A DNA stretch of 64,000 nt, from contig UYJD01000011.1 in the NCBI GenBank assembly GCA_900618795.1, positions 580,980 to 644,979 of the forward strand, written 5' to 3'. Origin of the DNA: Cyanodermella asteris. Lineage: Eukaryota > Ascomycota > Lecanoromycetes > Ostropales > Stictidaceae. The translations under genes and the position numbers were made by a program. Shown here piece by piece: positions 1 through 11,349 of this stretch (position 1 is its first letter; each line of letters opens with the position of its first letter). The notes under the pieces are model-generated. The model ran no database searches, had not been told where the DNA came from, and was given only the letters and a program-made list of their open reading frames with translations.

Positions 1-359
1 TGGCACTGAACATCCGCCTGACTCGCCCGGGGCCCCGGCTGCCCCCGGGCGCTCGCAATCGCCCGCCGAAGTTTTTGGAGTCGACGCGAGGGGGTGTCTC
101 GTCAGTCTCAACCAGGCCGCAGAGGCCTCCGATATCGATCCCCTATACCACCCGGAATAGCCCACTGGGGCGCCTCCAATCTCAGCCGGGGCAATTCCCC
201 TATTCGCTCACGATTCCACCCACTTGTATGTCGCATCCAGTCCTTTTGGTTTACAGAGCCAGCAGACGCCCGAAGCCGTGAGCGCCCGTTTCGGAAGTGG
301 TGCTCGTTTGCGGTTTAGGGTAGATAGAACCACTCAATGCTCCCAGTCACAGCAGGTAT

Positions 360-369
360 CTCATATATA
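360..369 (+). repeat. CTCATATATA word, copy 1
   Basis: Exact 10-mer, followed by TGTCCGCG. One of seven exact plus-strand copies, all in gene-free DNA. Confidence 0.6.
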
Positions 370-2012
370 TGTCCGCGACCAGACGGCATTCCTCGCTCTG
401 GTTGTTGTTCCGGCTGAGAGCGTCGTGTGTAGCCATCTTCAGTTTCGACCTTGTCACGTCTTTGAGGGTTAGGTATAGCATTGACCAGATTGTGGCCTTC
501 CCTGCGAAATGCAGCCATGGAGCTTATATGTTCCAGCTGCAACGCGTGTTGATTGTTGGAATGCCTATTACGATCTTCTCTGCTGGACGAGAGGACCATG
601 GCTAAAGTGGCCAACGTAGTCGCGGACGACCATAGGGAAATGTTTTATCGGCTGCTCCGCCGAGCACACGCGCCGTTGCTGGATCAAATATCAACGCCAG
701 TGACATTTGTCCTGACTTCCCAGGTCATACACGGACATATCACAATTTCGCCGGCAGAAGATTTCGCATCTAACGATCAGCGATAAAGGGCACCGCGTAG
801 ACGAGGCGATAACCATGAACTGCCCGATGTGAGACACCTCTTCTCATACGGCTGCCATTATAGCGGATGGTGATAGGGAGCCAGACCAGGCAGACAGTAG
901 CCGGTATCGCTCAAGGCAATAAATTTTTAGCTTCACATCGGCGGAAGAAGACGTGTCCATTGTTTCTCCGAGTTTTCCTCCGCCGCCGTGAACGCTCGCC
1001 GAGGACCATGGTCCCGTACGATACTGTTGGGATCCACAATGACCTCTTCCGACTAGGATGGTCTGGCACAGAACACAACCGCACCGCACCCTTGCAACTC
1101 ACCTGCTTATTCGCCGCGGGTTGATACAGGCTGAAAAGCATGCACACAACATTCCTAAAGTTGGCACTTTTATTTGTCGCTGGCTTCAATCGCAGCCCAC
1201 GCCCAGAAGCGCGCCCTTCAAGCACATCTTCAGGCAGATTTCGTGGGCGCGACGACGACGGCGACTTTCGACAGACAATAGCTGCCTTTCTGATGTCTGG
1301 ACATCGCGTAGGCCTGTCATTGGCGAATGGTATTGCTTTGATGCTCTGCAAGAACCACCACGAAGAGAGCAAATGAGAACATAGCCAGTTAAGTGCACGT
1401 TCATACGCGCGCAGAGTTGTTTTTGGCGTACTCATCTGTGCTGTCCTGGAGAAGAGCCACCCAAACAAGCCGGTAATGGCATCTGACTGCATTTGAAGTG
1501 TTTCCAGTGCTGATCAGACGCTTGGTAACGATCGCCCCAAGATTGGGGAATCCCTTTAGAGCCTGCATAGTAACACCCGGGTCTTTCCTTTGGAACTGTC
1601 CTCTGGCATAAAATGCGATATAGTAATTTCCTTTCTTGCACTGAGACGATTGTCGTTCCTACGGCATCGCGCTCGCAGGCTACGGATGAAACCAAGGTAG
1701 CCAAGATTGTGAGCAAGGGGACCTTTGACCTCGTAGGATATGCTAGCCACAGCATTTGTCATGAGAGCTCGTGTGATCGGCTTCTGTGCCCGTTCCATCG
1801 ATGCGACACCGTTGCCATGGGCTTGCATGCAAGGACACCCTCAAAGTATTGTGCTCGCGTATATCATTCGCGAAGAAAGCTCAAGGAGGCGATAGCTGCT
1901 CGAGCGTGCGCAGATAGAGTGACACGGCGCAGGGCCAGTGCAGTGGCCCGGGTATATACTGAGCAACAAGAGCAGGCGTACGTACCTCATCCTTGTGAAA
2001 CGAAGTTTTGAC

Positions 2013-2022
2013 CTCATATATA
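2013..2022 (+). repeat. CTCATATATA word, copy 2
   Basis: Exact 10-mer, preceded by TTTTGAC and followed by TGCATCATC; 1653 bases after copy 1. Confidence 0.6.
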
Positions 2023-3840
2023 TGCATCATCTCCCGACATGTATGAAAGAGATTTTCTAACCAAGCCAGACAGTCATTGCACGGCTATTCGACGAGGCGC
2101 CTGTAGCTTGACCAAAAACGTCGTCAAATATCATGTTTCCTATGCCCAAACACGAACGCGTATGTTCCGGGATCGCCAGAAGGCGGCCCGTTAGCTGTGG
2201 ACGGGCTGCTGATGTGGCATCCGGTGGTTTTGTGAGGCTCTGACAGAAGTTTGACCCAGTATCAAGAGAGCACCGCGAGCGTGTCGGCGCCATCGATGTT
2301 GTGCGGCAGTCTGCGACTTAGCACAGTCGTTCGTGGCATCACGTGTGGCTGTTGTTCGCTTCCGGAGGCTGCCTGGCAGGGATTTCGACGAGCACCGTTG
2401 TGTTGAGTTCTCGCAAACCGTGATGGTACTTCGTGTATCTGGACCCAGCGTAGAATGGAGCCTTTGAACGTGAATATAGCATAACCCCCCTTTCTGCCAG
2501 AAGCTGCGGAACCATGCCCAGAACCGCAGAAACAGAGCGATTCACTGCCGATACCCGGGCCCATCGCGGGGCTCCGTGTCTGTACCAAAGTTTCTGACAC
2601 CACGCGCTTCACAGCGTGCGATGACTTTGTCGTCCTAACTAGCAGATGGGTTTTGTGATGTTTTCCTCCGACTCATGCTTCAATTGTCGCTGCTTGAGAA
2701 GGGACGTTTCCATCTGTTTGGTTTTAACACTCGCCATGTTACGGTAGTTCATGTTCAAAATCGATGTATCCGACAACCTCTGCCGCAGACTTGCGAACAC
2801 AAGGCGTGAACTGCTTTGCGTCTCTCACAGGGAAACCCATAGCGCTTTGTATATTTCCCTGTGTAAGCTCCAGCAACGGCGAGTAAGATGATTCTCGTAT
2901 TGTTGCCCCGTCCTTCTAGGCCAATTGCGCTGTACAATGCAAGCACATCGTGAAAAACTCAACATGGCCAGAAGTTCTATGCTTCACTTGAAAAGTCCCG
3001 AACTCTTGCAGTATTTGACACTGCGCAGATGTCCGTTCAGTGATCTAATCACCCAGTCCCGAGGACGTTAACACGGCTGGACCTCGCAAGACCAAAACAG
3101 AGCCAGAAAGCGGTCGTACACTTTCCTTCAGTTCCAGACAGAGGGCCCGTGAATCGCTTTGTTCGTCATATCACAGTTCCATAGCGCCCTGCACAACCAA
3201 AGGGCAACGCCACCGTTTGCTTGTTGCAATTGGCCAAGGCGGGCAGCAACATCAAGTCCGAAACCTTTTCGTCCAGCCTCGGGCATTGCCCTTGAACATT
3301 TCGGGTGCTGCGGACCTCCCTCGCAAGGAGGTTTGTAATCGAGTCATATCGCCACGTGAGGCGCTGCTGGCGATGCCATCGTCCAAGCACGGTGCGATCA
3401 ATCGCACTGCGCATCCCTCACGAAGCGTGGCGTCAAATACTTTCCACGATGTCCCGGCGTCGAGTGCTGCTGCTGATGAAGTTCCCAAGAGGCGCAATCG
3501 CGGCCCCCTTTGCCTGGCACTGCACTGTTGAACACCGTAGGTCGGTTTGGGTGACGGTTATTGGTGGTCCGCAATGTCACCGCGTATAGGCTGTCAAAGG
3601 GAAAAGACTGAGTGTCGCGATCAGGTCGTCTGGGCATGAAAAGTTGCCTCACCAGGCAATGTATGAATTCGACAGCGGATCTCCACCATGGCCATTGAAC
3701 TTCCATTTTTTGCCATAGCCAGCCGCACTCGATCCTGCGGGGCCGCTGACTGCGAGAGGCCGCGGTGGCTGGATCAGTCCTTGCAGACTGTCAGATCCTC
3801 ATCGCTCCGTCATCTTCTTCCAGTGCAGGTCTGGCGTATT

Positions 3841-3850
3841 CTCATATATA
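3841..3850 (+). repeat. CTCATATATA word, copy 3
   Basis: Exact 10-mer, followed by an A-rich stretch; 1828 bases after copy 2 and about 175 bases from the 3' end of the Mms22-like gene. Confidence 0.6.
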
Positions 3851-4024
3851 AACAAAAATAAAGAAAAACAAAGCAAAGCCAGCTTCGCAACAAAGCTGCA
3901 GAGGAAAGACACTGTATGAATCACAATTCACGTGGAAGCAATCATCAAAATTCGTGGTCGTAACACATTTCGCTCATCAGGTCAACAGGACCAACGCCAC
4001 ACACTATGCTAAAAGGAACGCTCA

Positions 4025-7000
4025 CTAAACAAGATGATCAAAAGCAGTCGACTCTGTCAGTGCTCGTTTGATCTTTTTCGCAGACACGAGAAGCTGCTGC
4101 CGCAAAGCATCATGATTCGATGCGTCAAACACGATCTTCCAATTCCCGCTCCTCGAGACCAGGAAGCGGTCTCCTTCTTGGCGACTTCTGGACAGCCCAC
4201 CTCTTTCCAGGTCTTGTCGTATGTAGTCTTGCAGGTCGTTACCGGGTGACGATAGTTGGGCTTGACCTCGAACGGGACGGGTCTCGATCTCCAATTCTGC
4301 ATTTTCAATCAAGGCTTGGACCTGCTCCTGGGCGATGGCAAAGTCGCTGATGTAGCAAAGGATCTCGCTGTTGCAGTGACGGAGCTCGAACATGTAACTC
4401 AGCATAGGAATAGCTGTAGTGAGGAGATTGAATGCAGCACTCAGCATCACGGCAGCCGGGATGGTCATTGGAGCGGTGAAGATATTGTTGAGATCCAAAG
4501 CCGTCCGAATTCGCTTGAAAAGGGCTCCAAGGTCATTCAAATTGGATTCTGTAGCCTCCTCATCACAAGCATCCAGACTCTGGGCAAAGCTAGGAAGCAG
4601 CTTTGAAGCAGCTGCGAAGACAGGCATTGCAAACAGCCACCCACACGCAGTGGTAGATGCAACGTGCAGAAAAGCAGGCAGTGCGCTCTGTAGCACATAT
4701 TTTGTAAGACCATTCCACGCGTCTCGGTCCTGGGTGACCGCCACGGAAGGCATCAGTTGCTGCGTAAAGCTCCCGACAGTCCCATCGTATACTGAACGTT
4801 CAATGACGGCTGACATGAATGGCGCCAGCTGTTTGACAGTCCGGAGGTCTGAAATTCGGACGCCATATGACTTGAGCTTGCTGGTCAGATACGTTGGATC
4901 GTCAGCAGGAAGAGGGAAGGCTGCTGAATTGGTGAAGAAGGGATCCAATGGGCAAATATCCTGAACGTGCTCTTGCATAGACTTGAGCACAACGTGGACA
5001 AACTGGACATAGGAACTCTCGTGCCCAGTTCCGAGCTGCTGGAACTTGATCTTCATCGCCTGCATCAGGTCTGTAAGCATCGCACGATACTCCTGTTTTC
5101 GTTCGGCAATCTTGGTCGGAGCACTTGCAGCCTCCTCAGACACCGCTTTGCGCATATTCGAGAAGACGATTGCGAGGATGGCGGTCCGCTGTGTTTGCAG
5201 TGAAGGCAACGAGATGAAGAACTTGCCATCGTGGTCAGAGAAGAAAGGCAGTCGGGACAGCACAGGCTCAGATGTCCGCAGATTGAGGAGGACAGCAGTC
5301 AGTTCGCCTTGGTGTTTGAGCTCGGCTTCTCGATCTGTCAAGGATACTAACCACGATCGCAACAGTAGCTGCCTTTGACTCTTCCAAATGCCCGCATCCT
5401 CGGCCATCAGCAATGACAGGAACCTCGGAGTGTACCTGCGCTTTTGCTCCGTGTCTGTGATTACCGCCCACGTGTCGTGCCCGTATGGGCTGAGATAGCT
5501 GTCCCACGTTTTGAGCTTTCTCTTGACATAGAGCGAGGCTACCTTCGCCCAAGTGCTCGTCAAAGAATTCAAAAGCTCATCTCCAGGATAGAACGAGCAT
5601 CCAAGGCAGGAACTGAGTACAACATAGAGCTTCTCATAGACTTGCTTCTTGAATAGAGGTTCAGGAGGGGTAGGCTCGGTCTCTTCGAGGTCGTCGAATC
5701 CGGTCCAGTCGAAGCCTTGACTATCCTCGTGGCTGTCTGTTTCCGATGGAACAGCGGCGGGTTTGTCCTTTCTTGAAGCCGTGCTGATGACTTTGAGAGC
5801 AGCTATGAGTACCTTCGTAGGTCGCAAAGACTTTGGTACGAAGTGCTCAAGCACCTGGGCGAATGTTCGAGTCACCAGCAGGGATGCGGACTCCACCGAT
5901 GGACAGCCAGAAATTGCTATTTCGAGGCAATGAAGCATCTCGGCCAGGACTGCCTCGAGGCGACCTTGGTTCTTGGCAATTGTCTGCTCCTTGTTGGAGT
6001 CACTGACTATGCAGCCATCCCTTTCTGCTGCCATTGCCTCCTGCTCAACCTCGCCACGGACCGAAGAATGTTGTCGGAGAAGCCGCTCCAGCAGATCATT
6101 ATACCAGGCCACAAAAGGTGCAAGCGACGCGCGAGTGCTGTCGACACTGATTTGATACCGGACAAGGTTGAGCCAAGCTTCGATGTGGATGGTGTACGCT
6201 GATGTGTGAGAGCTATCGTCTTGCAGAAGATTTCGGATAGGTTTTCGTATCTGCTCGTGCAAGCCAGGCGAAGACCAGTACAAGGTGCAAAGTAGATCAT
6301 GATGGTTCTTCGTCGCATCGAGGTCTATAATCCTGGGTTCCTGGTTCTTGGGGTAATGGCGGTCATGGTTCGGGATCAGTCGCCAAACCAAGTTCTTGAT
6401 CTTCTTGTCCTGTCCAGAGTTCCGCATACCCTGTAATCCTGCTCCAACGATCTTGAGGAAAATGTGAAAAATGCTCTCGCCGGGCTCCAACAGCAGCTCG
6501 GGATCGCTTGCTAAATTTTGGAGGAATTTTGGAGACTTGTGCGACTCTTCGTTCTCCAGATTCGCCAACCCATTCTTTGCGAAACAATCGAAAAGTAGAC
6601 CAATGATGAGCTCACACCGCTCCCAATGCCATTCCTTAACAAGTGTGAAGCAGCGTCGAAAGAGTACGCGGGAGTAAGAGTTGAAGGCGCTCATGTGATC
6701 CGTCAAGCGCATCTGATATGCTTGCAGCACAGGTGTCATCAAGGCTTTGACCATGGACCAATTTTCATGGCCTCCGGATACAGTCGCATCAATTTCCCCT
6801 TTCGATCCGATGTCCAAAAATGGCAGGATGGTAAACATGTCGCGCCACTGTTGCTCAAGAAAGCTGACAGTTGTTTTCATTGGGTCGTCTGGTACATCAC
6901 TAGCCCGAAAGCTGCCAATGGAAGCAAATGCCTGCCAGATGTCGCCAAGCTGTTGGCTATGTTCCCGTATCAGTAATTTCACAATGACAAAGGCTTCAGC

Positions 7001-10000
7001 GACAACTATGGCATCTTCAACTGCACGCAGAGACAGATCAGAGCACTGCTTTATGAAGCGACGCAAAAGGGGAAATCCCACGCAACGGACGTGCATCAGC
7101 GTCTCGTGAACACACTTTGTCAGCAACTGTTCAACTTCCTGCTTCAAGGTTTGCTGAATTGTACCATGCTGACTTTCGAAGGAGAGCAGATGAGCAATCA
7201 GAGCAAGTCTGCAAGTGATCTGACACTGGAGGATGCGAGATCGCTCCGTTGACGAACCAGACAAAGATTGAGGATCAAGCTCAGACAATGCATGAACAAC
7301 ATCGAGGATCAGAGGCAGGTGATGCTGAAGCAGTGATGTGCGATCCACAGGGTCGAGGTAATCAATCCCTCCAGCCAACAGAGATGCAATACCTTCCACG
7401 TCTTGGACAGTTGCTGACCAAGAAGATTGGAATGAAAGGGTAGACTTGATGTCAGCAAAGCGTGAGGAGATATTCGACCGAAGTGTGTCATTCCACTGAA
7501 GGCGAGACGGGGAAGCTGCCTCTGCAAGGCTTGATGATGTGCCATTGCAAGATACTGAGGATTGCGAGATGTGAGAAAAGCGACCACTGCCTAGGAACGA
7601 AGAAGCAGGAAAGAGGAGACCTGATGGGAGCTTTTGTATGTCGATGCTGAGCTCCGATTCGGTGGCTCGCGACTGAAGACCAGCGAGCGGCGGCCTTGTG
7701 TGAGTCGGTTGCGCGTGGTCGGCTGGGCCGATATCGTCAATGATGACTCCGAAGCCATTTTCGGACTCATCTTGCAGGTCTTCTACTGATAGCAAGGTCT
7801 GCCGCGGAGGGCGCTTTCGCTGCAGTCGCTTTCTCGGGCGGTATCGCCACGCTTCAACACTATCCTTCTCCGGCGCTGTTCTCGATAGGTCAAGTTGTTT
7901 GGTTACTCCACCAAGCGAAGTCGCATGCGGTAACGGGACCGGTTCGCTGATGCGAACTATCGCAGGGGCCTCGTCATAAAGAATTGGCACTGCAAGCTGC
8001 CCGGGACCAGCTTGCGCTGCCGATCGGACATGCTGCGTCAAGCTGCCCGGCAGCGCTCTTCTTGCTGCATTGGGCACTTTCTGTGACGACTTTGTCGATT
8101 GTGCAATTCTCATCTTCATTGCAGCATATTGCAAGGCATTTTGCATCTTTATGGCCTTAGAGGGCTGCGGGCTTCGCTTCGATTGGTTCCTACCATCTCT
8201 TGCACTCGTTCCATTGCGTTTCTGAATCATCCGCATCTTCAGTGGCTCAGAATCTGATTCGGATGGAATTTGGTTGACACTGATTTCTGATAGTGGAATG
8301 GTCGATTCGTTGTCAAGATCACTCCCTTTTAACTCAGTACTGACTGTCTCGTTCCATGTCCGGAAGATTTCCTGGATTTCCGTGTTATCAGTCTCACGGT
8401 GCAGGCGAATTGCTTTACGGCTAGGGCTGGAGCGGCCTTTGTTTGTTCTTGCACGGGCCGCTCGCGCTGCGACTCTGACGAAATTCGGTCTGAGAGCTTT
8501 GGGGGATCTTGCCTGAGCGTCCAAGATGCCCAATTGCTTCGGTTTTCTCCGCTGCTGTTGAGCCCTGCGAGGCCCATCCTGATGCATATGGGCTGATGGC
8601 CTCGTTTGTTTCAGTCGTTTACGGGGCTTTGTGTTCACGTTCTTATGAGCCCTAGAGCGTTTCCGTGTCTCGTGGGATTGCAGCATGAAGTCCAGTGTGT
8701 CATCCTCCATGCCATCAATGTCGGGCCAGAACTGCGTTGTGTCTTCTTCTACGCGTTTATGAGGCGCATCAAGGCGCATTTGCACCATTTCTTCGCTTTG
8801 GGCTGGACTTGACGAAAGCGCATCATCCGAAAATATCCCTATGGTGTCTTGCGCGATGCCAGCACGGTCGTGATAATGGGATGAAAGCGGCCGCGCGATA
8901 CCACGGACTGTGCCTGTGGTTTGTGCGCAAGCTTTTGCCTTTCCTGGGCCTCTTTTATCCGGTGGTGGTTTCGTCAGATTCAGAGTAGTCCATGAAGCTG
9001 GCAGAACCCCTCGAATCCGACGCTTGAAAGCTGCAGTCTGGCTCTCCTCCTTTTCGGACGAGGGAGTCGACGCATCCTCGTCTTCGCCTGATTCGTCCTC
9101 CAAAGTGACTCTTTGCACAAGTCGGCGCCGACGCGTGCTCGCAGGGTGGATTGGCGAGGAAGCAGGGGAGTGCTGTTCTTGGTCGTGGTGCTCGGGCTCA
9201 ATTGGCGTCAAAGGGCTTTGGAACCGAGGTCTTGGGACGGCCCGCGGAGGCTGAAAGCCGAAGGTGGGATCAGCGATGACAGGCGCTTTCTGTCTGCGAC
9301 TCGTTGATGGGACCACAGCATGGTCGAGAGCTTCGTCAGAATGACGAGGCGTCGGCAGATTTCCGAGGCTATGGCTAGTACTTCGGGACGTCAAGCCAGA
9401 CTTCGGTGTTCTTGAAGGGCCCGGTGGACGGTGGTCAAGTTTGCGTCGCTTGCTAGGCCGGGTCAGTGACCCAGTCTTCCTATTCAGTAAGTCCTCCAGG
9501 CTTGGCAGTTCATCGTGGTCATTCTTAACCTGGTCTGGTTCAATTGGAGCTTGCGGCGGTGGGCTTGATGGCGGCTCATACTGCTGTGTGTCTTCCTCAT
9601 CTTCGTCTTCGCCTCCACCAGCAGCGTCACTGCTTCGAGCTTGCTGAATGATATGCGCTCTGACACCCCGAGCATGCATCGTCTTTCTATATCGCTCCTG
9701 TTCGAGTGCATATGGGTGCATCTGAATGGCTTTCCGTTCCCGGAATGACCGACCATTCAAGGTACTCGGGGGTAATACCAGAGGAAGACCATTGTCACGG
9801 TCATAGTCGAGTCTAAAATCTGGGATGGCAGTCTGAGGGATGACAACTTGAGGGACCAGCCCGGAACCCTGGGTCTTTTCAAGACTTGACCAACTCGCAG
9901 GAAGAGAAGGGCTCCGGGAAGCATTAGTCAATGGCGAACTCGTCAGGCTACTGAACAGCTTCTCGTCTTGTGCATCTTCCGAAACAGGTTTCGAAGCTAT

Positions 10001-10498
10001 CCTGCATTCAATAGCTTCGTCCCCATCTTCGTTTAGCATGTCCGCACTGAGCTGGATTTTGACATTGTGCTCGGGCCTGCGAGTTGGTGACGATGCTGGC
10101 TTTGCTGGTTCGTGACTTTGCACCTCCAAGGCGAGATCGAGAGGATTAGTACCGTCGTCCAATCCCTCCGTCGAGGCTGCCAATACCTCCTCGTCACTCC
10201 GGTCATCGTCCAAGACTTTCCGGCCCGCCCCATTCGTCCCATGTCGGTTGAATCGTGTCGGAATTGGTTTCGAAGTCACCTTATAGACCTTTCTAACCTT
10301 GCGAAGACCCACAGCCGCGAGTTTATCCTCTTCACTTTCTGCTGTCCTTCCGGCTCCCCCGCTGCCACTCCCTCCACTCCCAAGCTCTTCCCGCTCGGCC
10401 GGTGTGATCGATATGGGTTGGTGATTCCTATTCGGCTCAAGCTCCACGTCCTCCTCATCTGAGTCTGGCACCCAGCCTACAGTCTTCCAATTTGCCAT
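4025..10498 (-). CDS. mus7: Mms22/Mus7-family DNA repair protein
   Basis: A single intronless frame of 2157 residues. Mms22/Mus7 is known as the substrate-recruiting part of the Rtt101-Mms1-Mms22 cullin ubiquitin ligase, which acts in the nucleus at damaged or stalled replication forks and supports recombination repair. Family hallmarks seen are an N-terminal WKTVGWVPDSDEED motif (residues 4-17), a conserved stretch with RERKAIQMHPYALEQERYR (residues 253-271), LPSLEDLL (about 331-338) and RRIRGVLPASW (about 493-503). The first 950 residues or so are charged and low in complexity, with acidic runs and basic KRR patches likely to act as nuclear signals. The rest is a long helical region without repeats that I can name. 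The length suits fungal members of the family. The ATG lies directly before the conserved N-terminal motif, which supports the start. It is divergent from the small membrane-protein gene, with 373 bases between them. Family assignment is from memory of the motifs. Confidence 0.87.
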   Translation of the reverse strand: MANWKTVGWVPDSDEEDVELEPNRNHQPISITPAEREELGSGGSGSGGAGRTAESEEDKLAAVGLRKVRKVYKVTSKPIPTRFNRHGTNGAGRKVLDDDRSDEEVLAASTEGLDDGTNPLDLALEVQSHEPAKPASSPTRRPEHNVKIQLSADMLNEDGDEAIECRIASKPVSEDAQDEKLFSSLTSSPLTNASRSPSLPASWSSLEKTQGSGLVPQVVIPQTAIPDFRLDYDRDNGLPLVLPPSTLNGRSFRERKAIQMHPYALEQERYRKTMHARGVRAHIIQQARSSDAAGGGEDEDEEDTQQYEPPSSPPPQAPIEPDQVKNDHDELPSLEDLLNRKTGSLTRPSKRRKLDHRPPGPSRTPKSGLTSRSTSHSLGNLPTPRHSDEALDHAVVPSTSRRQKAPVIADPTFGFQPPRAVPRPRFQSPLTPIEPEHHDQEQHSPASSPIHPASTRRRRLVQRVTLEDESGEDEDASTPSSEKEESQTAAFKRRIRGVLPASWTTLNLTKPPPDKRGPGKAKACAQTTGTVRGIARPLSSHYHDRAGIAQDTIGIFSDDALSSSPAQSEEMVQMRLDAPHKRVEEDTTQFWPDIDGMEDDTLDFMLQSHETRKRSRAHKNVNTKPRKRLKQTRPSAHMHQDGPRRAQQQRRKPKQLGILDAQARSPKALRPNFVRVAARAARARTNKGRSSPSRKAIRLHRETDNTEIQEIFRTWNETVSTELKGSDLDNESTIPLSEISVNQIPSESDSEPLKMRMIQKRNGTSARDGRNQSKRSPQPSKAIKMQNALQYAAMKMRIAQSTKSSQKVPNAARRALPGSLTQHVRSAAQAGPGQLAVPILYDEAPAIVRISEPVPLPHATSLGGVTKQLDLSRTAPEKDSVEAWRYRPRKRLQRKRPPRQTLLSVEDLQDESENGFGVIIDDIGPADHAQPTHTRPPLAGLQSRATESELSIDIQKLPSGLLFPASSFLGSGRFSHISQSSVSCNGTSSSLAEAASPSRLQWNDTLRSNISSRFADIKSTLSFQSSWSATVQDVEGIASLLAGGIDYLDPVDRTSLLQHHLPLILDVVHALSELDPQSLSGSSTERSRILQCQITCRLALIAHLLSFESQHGTIQQTLKQEVEQLLTKCVHETLMHVRCVGFPLLRRFIKQCSDLSLRAVEDAIVVAEAFVIVKLLIREHSQQLGDIWQAFASIGSFRASDVPDDPMKTTVSFLEQQWRDMFTILPFLDIGSKGEIDATVSGGHENWSMVKALMTPVLQAYQMRLTDHMSAFNSYSRVLFRRCFTLVKEWHWERCELIIGLLFDCFAKNGLANLENEESHKSPKFLQNLASDPELLLEPGESIFHIFLKIVGAGLQGMRNSGQDKKIKNLVWRLIPNHDRHYPKNQEPRIIDLDATKNHHDLLCTLYWSSPGLHEQIRKPIRNLLQDDSSHTSAYTIHIEAWLNLVRYQISVDSTRASLAPFVAWYNDLLERLLRQHSSVRGEVEQEAMAAERDGCIVSDSNKEQTIAKNQGRLEAVLAEMLHCLEIAISGCPSVESASLLVTRTFAQVLEHFVPKSLRPTKVLIAALKVISTASRKDKPAAVPSETDSHEDSQGFDWTGFDDLEETEPTPPEPLFKKQVYEKLYVVLSSCLGCSFYPGDELLNSLTSTWAKVASLYVKRKLKTWDSYLSPYGHDTWAVITDTEQKRRYTPRFLSLLMAEDAGIWKSQRQLLLRSWLVSLTDREAELKHQGELTAVLLNLRTSEPVLSRLPFFSDHDGKFFISLPSLQTQRTAILAIVFSNMRKAVSEEAASAPTKIAERKQEYRAMLTDLMQAMKIKFQQLGTGHESSYVQFVHVVLKSMQEHVQDICPLDPFFTNSAAFPLPADDPTYLTSKLKSYGVRISDLRTVKQLAPFMSAVIERSVYDGTVGSFTQQLMPSVAVTQDRDAWNGLTKYVLQSALPAFLHVASTTACGWLFAMPVFAAASKLLPSFAQSLDACDEEATESNLNDLGALFKRIRTALDLNNIFTAPMTIPAAVMLSAAFNLLTTAIPMLSYMFELRHCNSEILCYISDFAIAQEQVQALIENAELEIETRPVRGQAQLSSPGNDLQDYIRQDLERGGLSRSRQEGDRFLVSRSGNWKIVFDASNHDALRQQLLVSAKKIKRALTESTAFDHLV

Positions 10499-10871
10499 CT
10501 GAGAAGGTTGTCATGATGTGCCGTGCAGCATCTATGCAATGGTGGTAATTCCTTCTGCAGGTAGTGAGTGGGCTCTCCGCATTCGCCGACGCGTCGAGGG
10601 CGGCGGTAGACGCGCCGTCGGTGTCGGACAAACTTTAATGCCGAGGTTCGTCCTTGAACCAAATCTTGGAACTGAATCACTTACTCTTATTGTTGATGCG
10701 CAAGAAACAGCATATTGCTTTAGTCTGCTTTACGGTCGAACTCATTATACAACACGGCAGGCATTCTCGTGGTTCAGCGATCGATCTTTACTCCTCCGTG
10801 ACTCTCTCTTCATCGATTTCAACACCAGTACAAGTTTAGTTACTCTCTCAGTCACCTCGAAAGCCTTCACC
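10499..10871. promoter_or_regulatory. Divergent promoter region between mus7 and small membrane protein
   Basis: This 373-base spacer separates two start codons pointing away from each other, so it must hold the 5' untranslated regions and promoters of both genes. There is no clear TATA box near either start. A pyrimidine-rich stretch with TCTTCATCG and ACTCTCTCAG just before 10872 resembles a fungal 5' leader. No specific factor site could be assigned. Confidence 0.5.
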
Positions 10872-11204
10872 ATGAGCCGTGCACAAGTCGTTACAGTCGT
10901 GATTGCGACCCTTGTCGGCATTGGCAATGGATTTTACGTCTTCCAGCCTTATCTCAAGGAGAAAGAAGAGAACAAAGCCAGAGCGACCAGTCATTCAAAC
11001 GATATACTTTCACCACCTGCGGCCAAGTCTATCACAGAGAAGCAGCCGGACTCGCTTTCCACGCAAAGTCCGCCGAACAACTCTACTGACTCCCCTGGTA
11101 CACAGACATCAGCGTGGGCATCCATCCGTGAATATGCATCCAAAACCTTCGAGCCTGGTGATCTACGAGACAAGTGGGCCAAAGACCAACAGGAGAAAAG
11201 ATGA
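10872..11204 (+). CDS. Small single-pass membrane protein, Ecm19-like in layout
   Basis: A 110-residue protein. Residues 4-26 (AQVVTVVIATLVGIGNGFYV) form one hydrophobic membrane helix with glycine spacing, followed by FQPYLKEKEENKARA and a polar Ser/Pro-rich middle. A short C-terminal helix (ASIREYASKTFEPGDLRDKW) ends the protein. The frame stays open upstream, but only through non-ATG codons and a TATA-less leader; the ATG in the context CACCATGAGC is a good fungal start. The architecture (N-terminal anchor, then a charged tail of about 80 residues) recalls small mitochondrial or ER-anchored fungal proteins such as yeast Ecm19. I cannot confirm orthology, and no catalytic residues are visible. 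It is divergent from mus7 and convergent with the aldehyde dehydrogenase gene, 145 bases away. Confidence 0.72.
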   Translation: MSRAQVVTVVIATLVGIGNGFYVFQPYLKEKEENKARATSHSNDILSPPAAKSITEKQPDSLSTQSPPNNSTDSPGTQTSAWASIREYASKTFEPGDLRDKWAKDQQEKR

Positions 11205-11349
11205 CTGTCCTGAAGCCTCATCATTCATCTGAATGGAAATTCCGCTAAAGAACGCGCATGCTATTCATACATGTCGAAACCCTGCTCAGTAGTTACCGGC
11301 TCGCAGTCATACTAGCAGAGCCAAGTAAATGCTCCTCTTACTTCACCCT

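Larger units (their letters stand above)
1..4024. other. Gene-free block 1
   Basis: No reading frame here has recognisable domains, coding-like composition or plausible splice structure; the longest open stretches (under 200 codons) start at non-ATG codons or look random. Visible features are a GC-rich inverted repeat at 25-32 / 43-50 (GCCCGGGG and its complement, 10-base loop) and three copies of CTCATATATA at 360, 2013 and 3841, a word that recurs in the 29-43 kb desert. The last 180 bases are A-rich and lie just beyond the 3' end of the Mms22-like gene, so they may contain its 3' end and polyadenylation signals. I see no transposon coding sequence. Confidence 0.6.

Noticed and set aside
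911-1492. 193-codon minus-strand frame in the left gene-free block
   Set aside because: No motif, random composition and no splice or promoter support.
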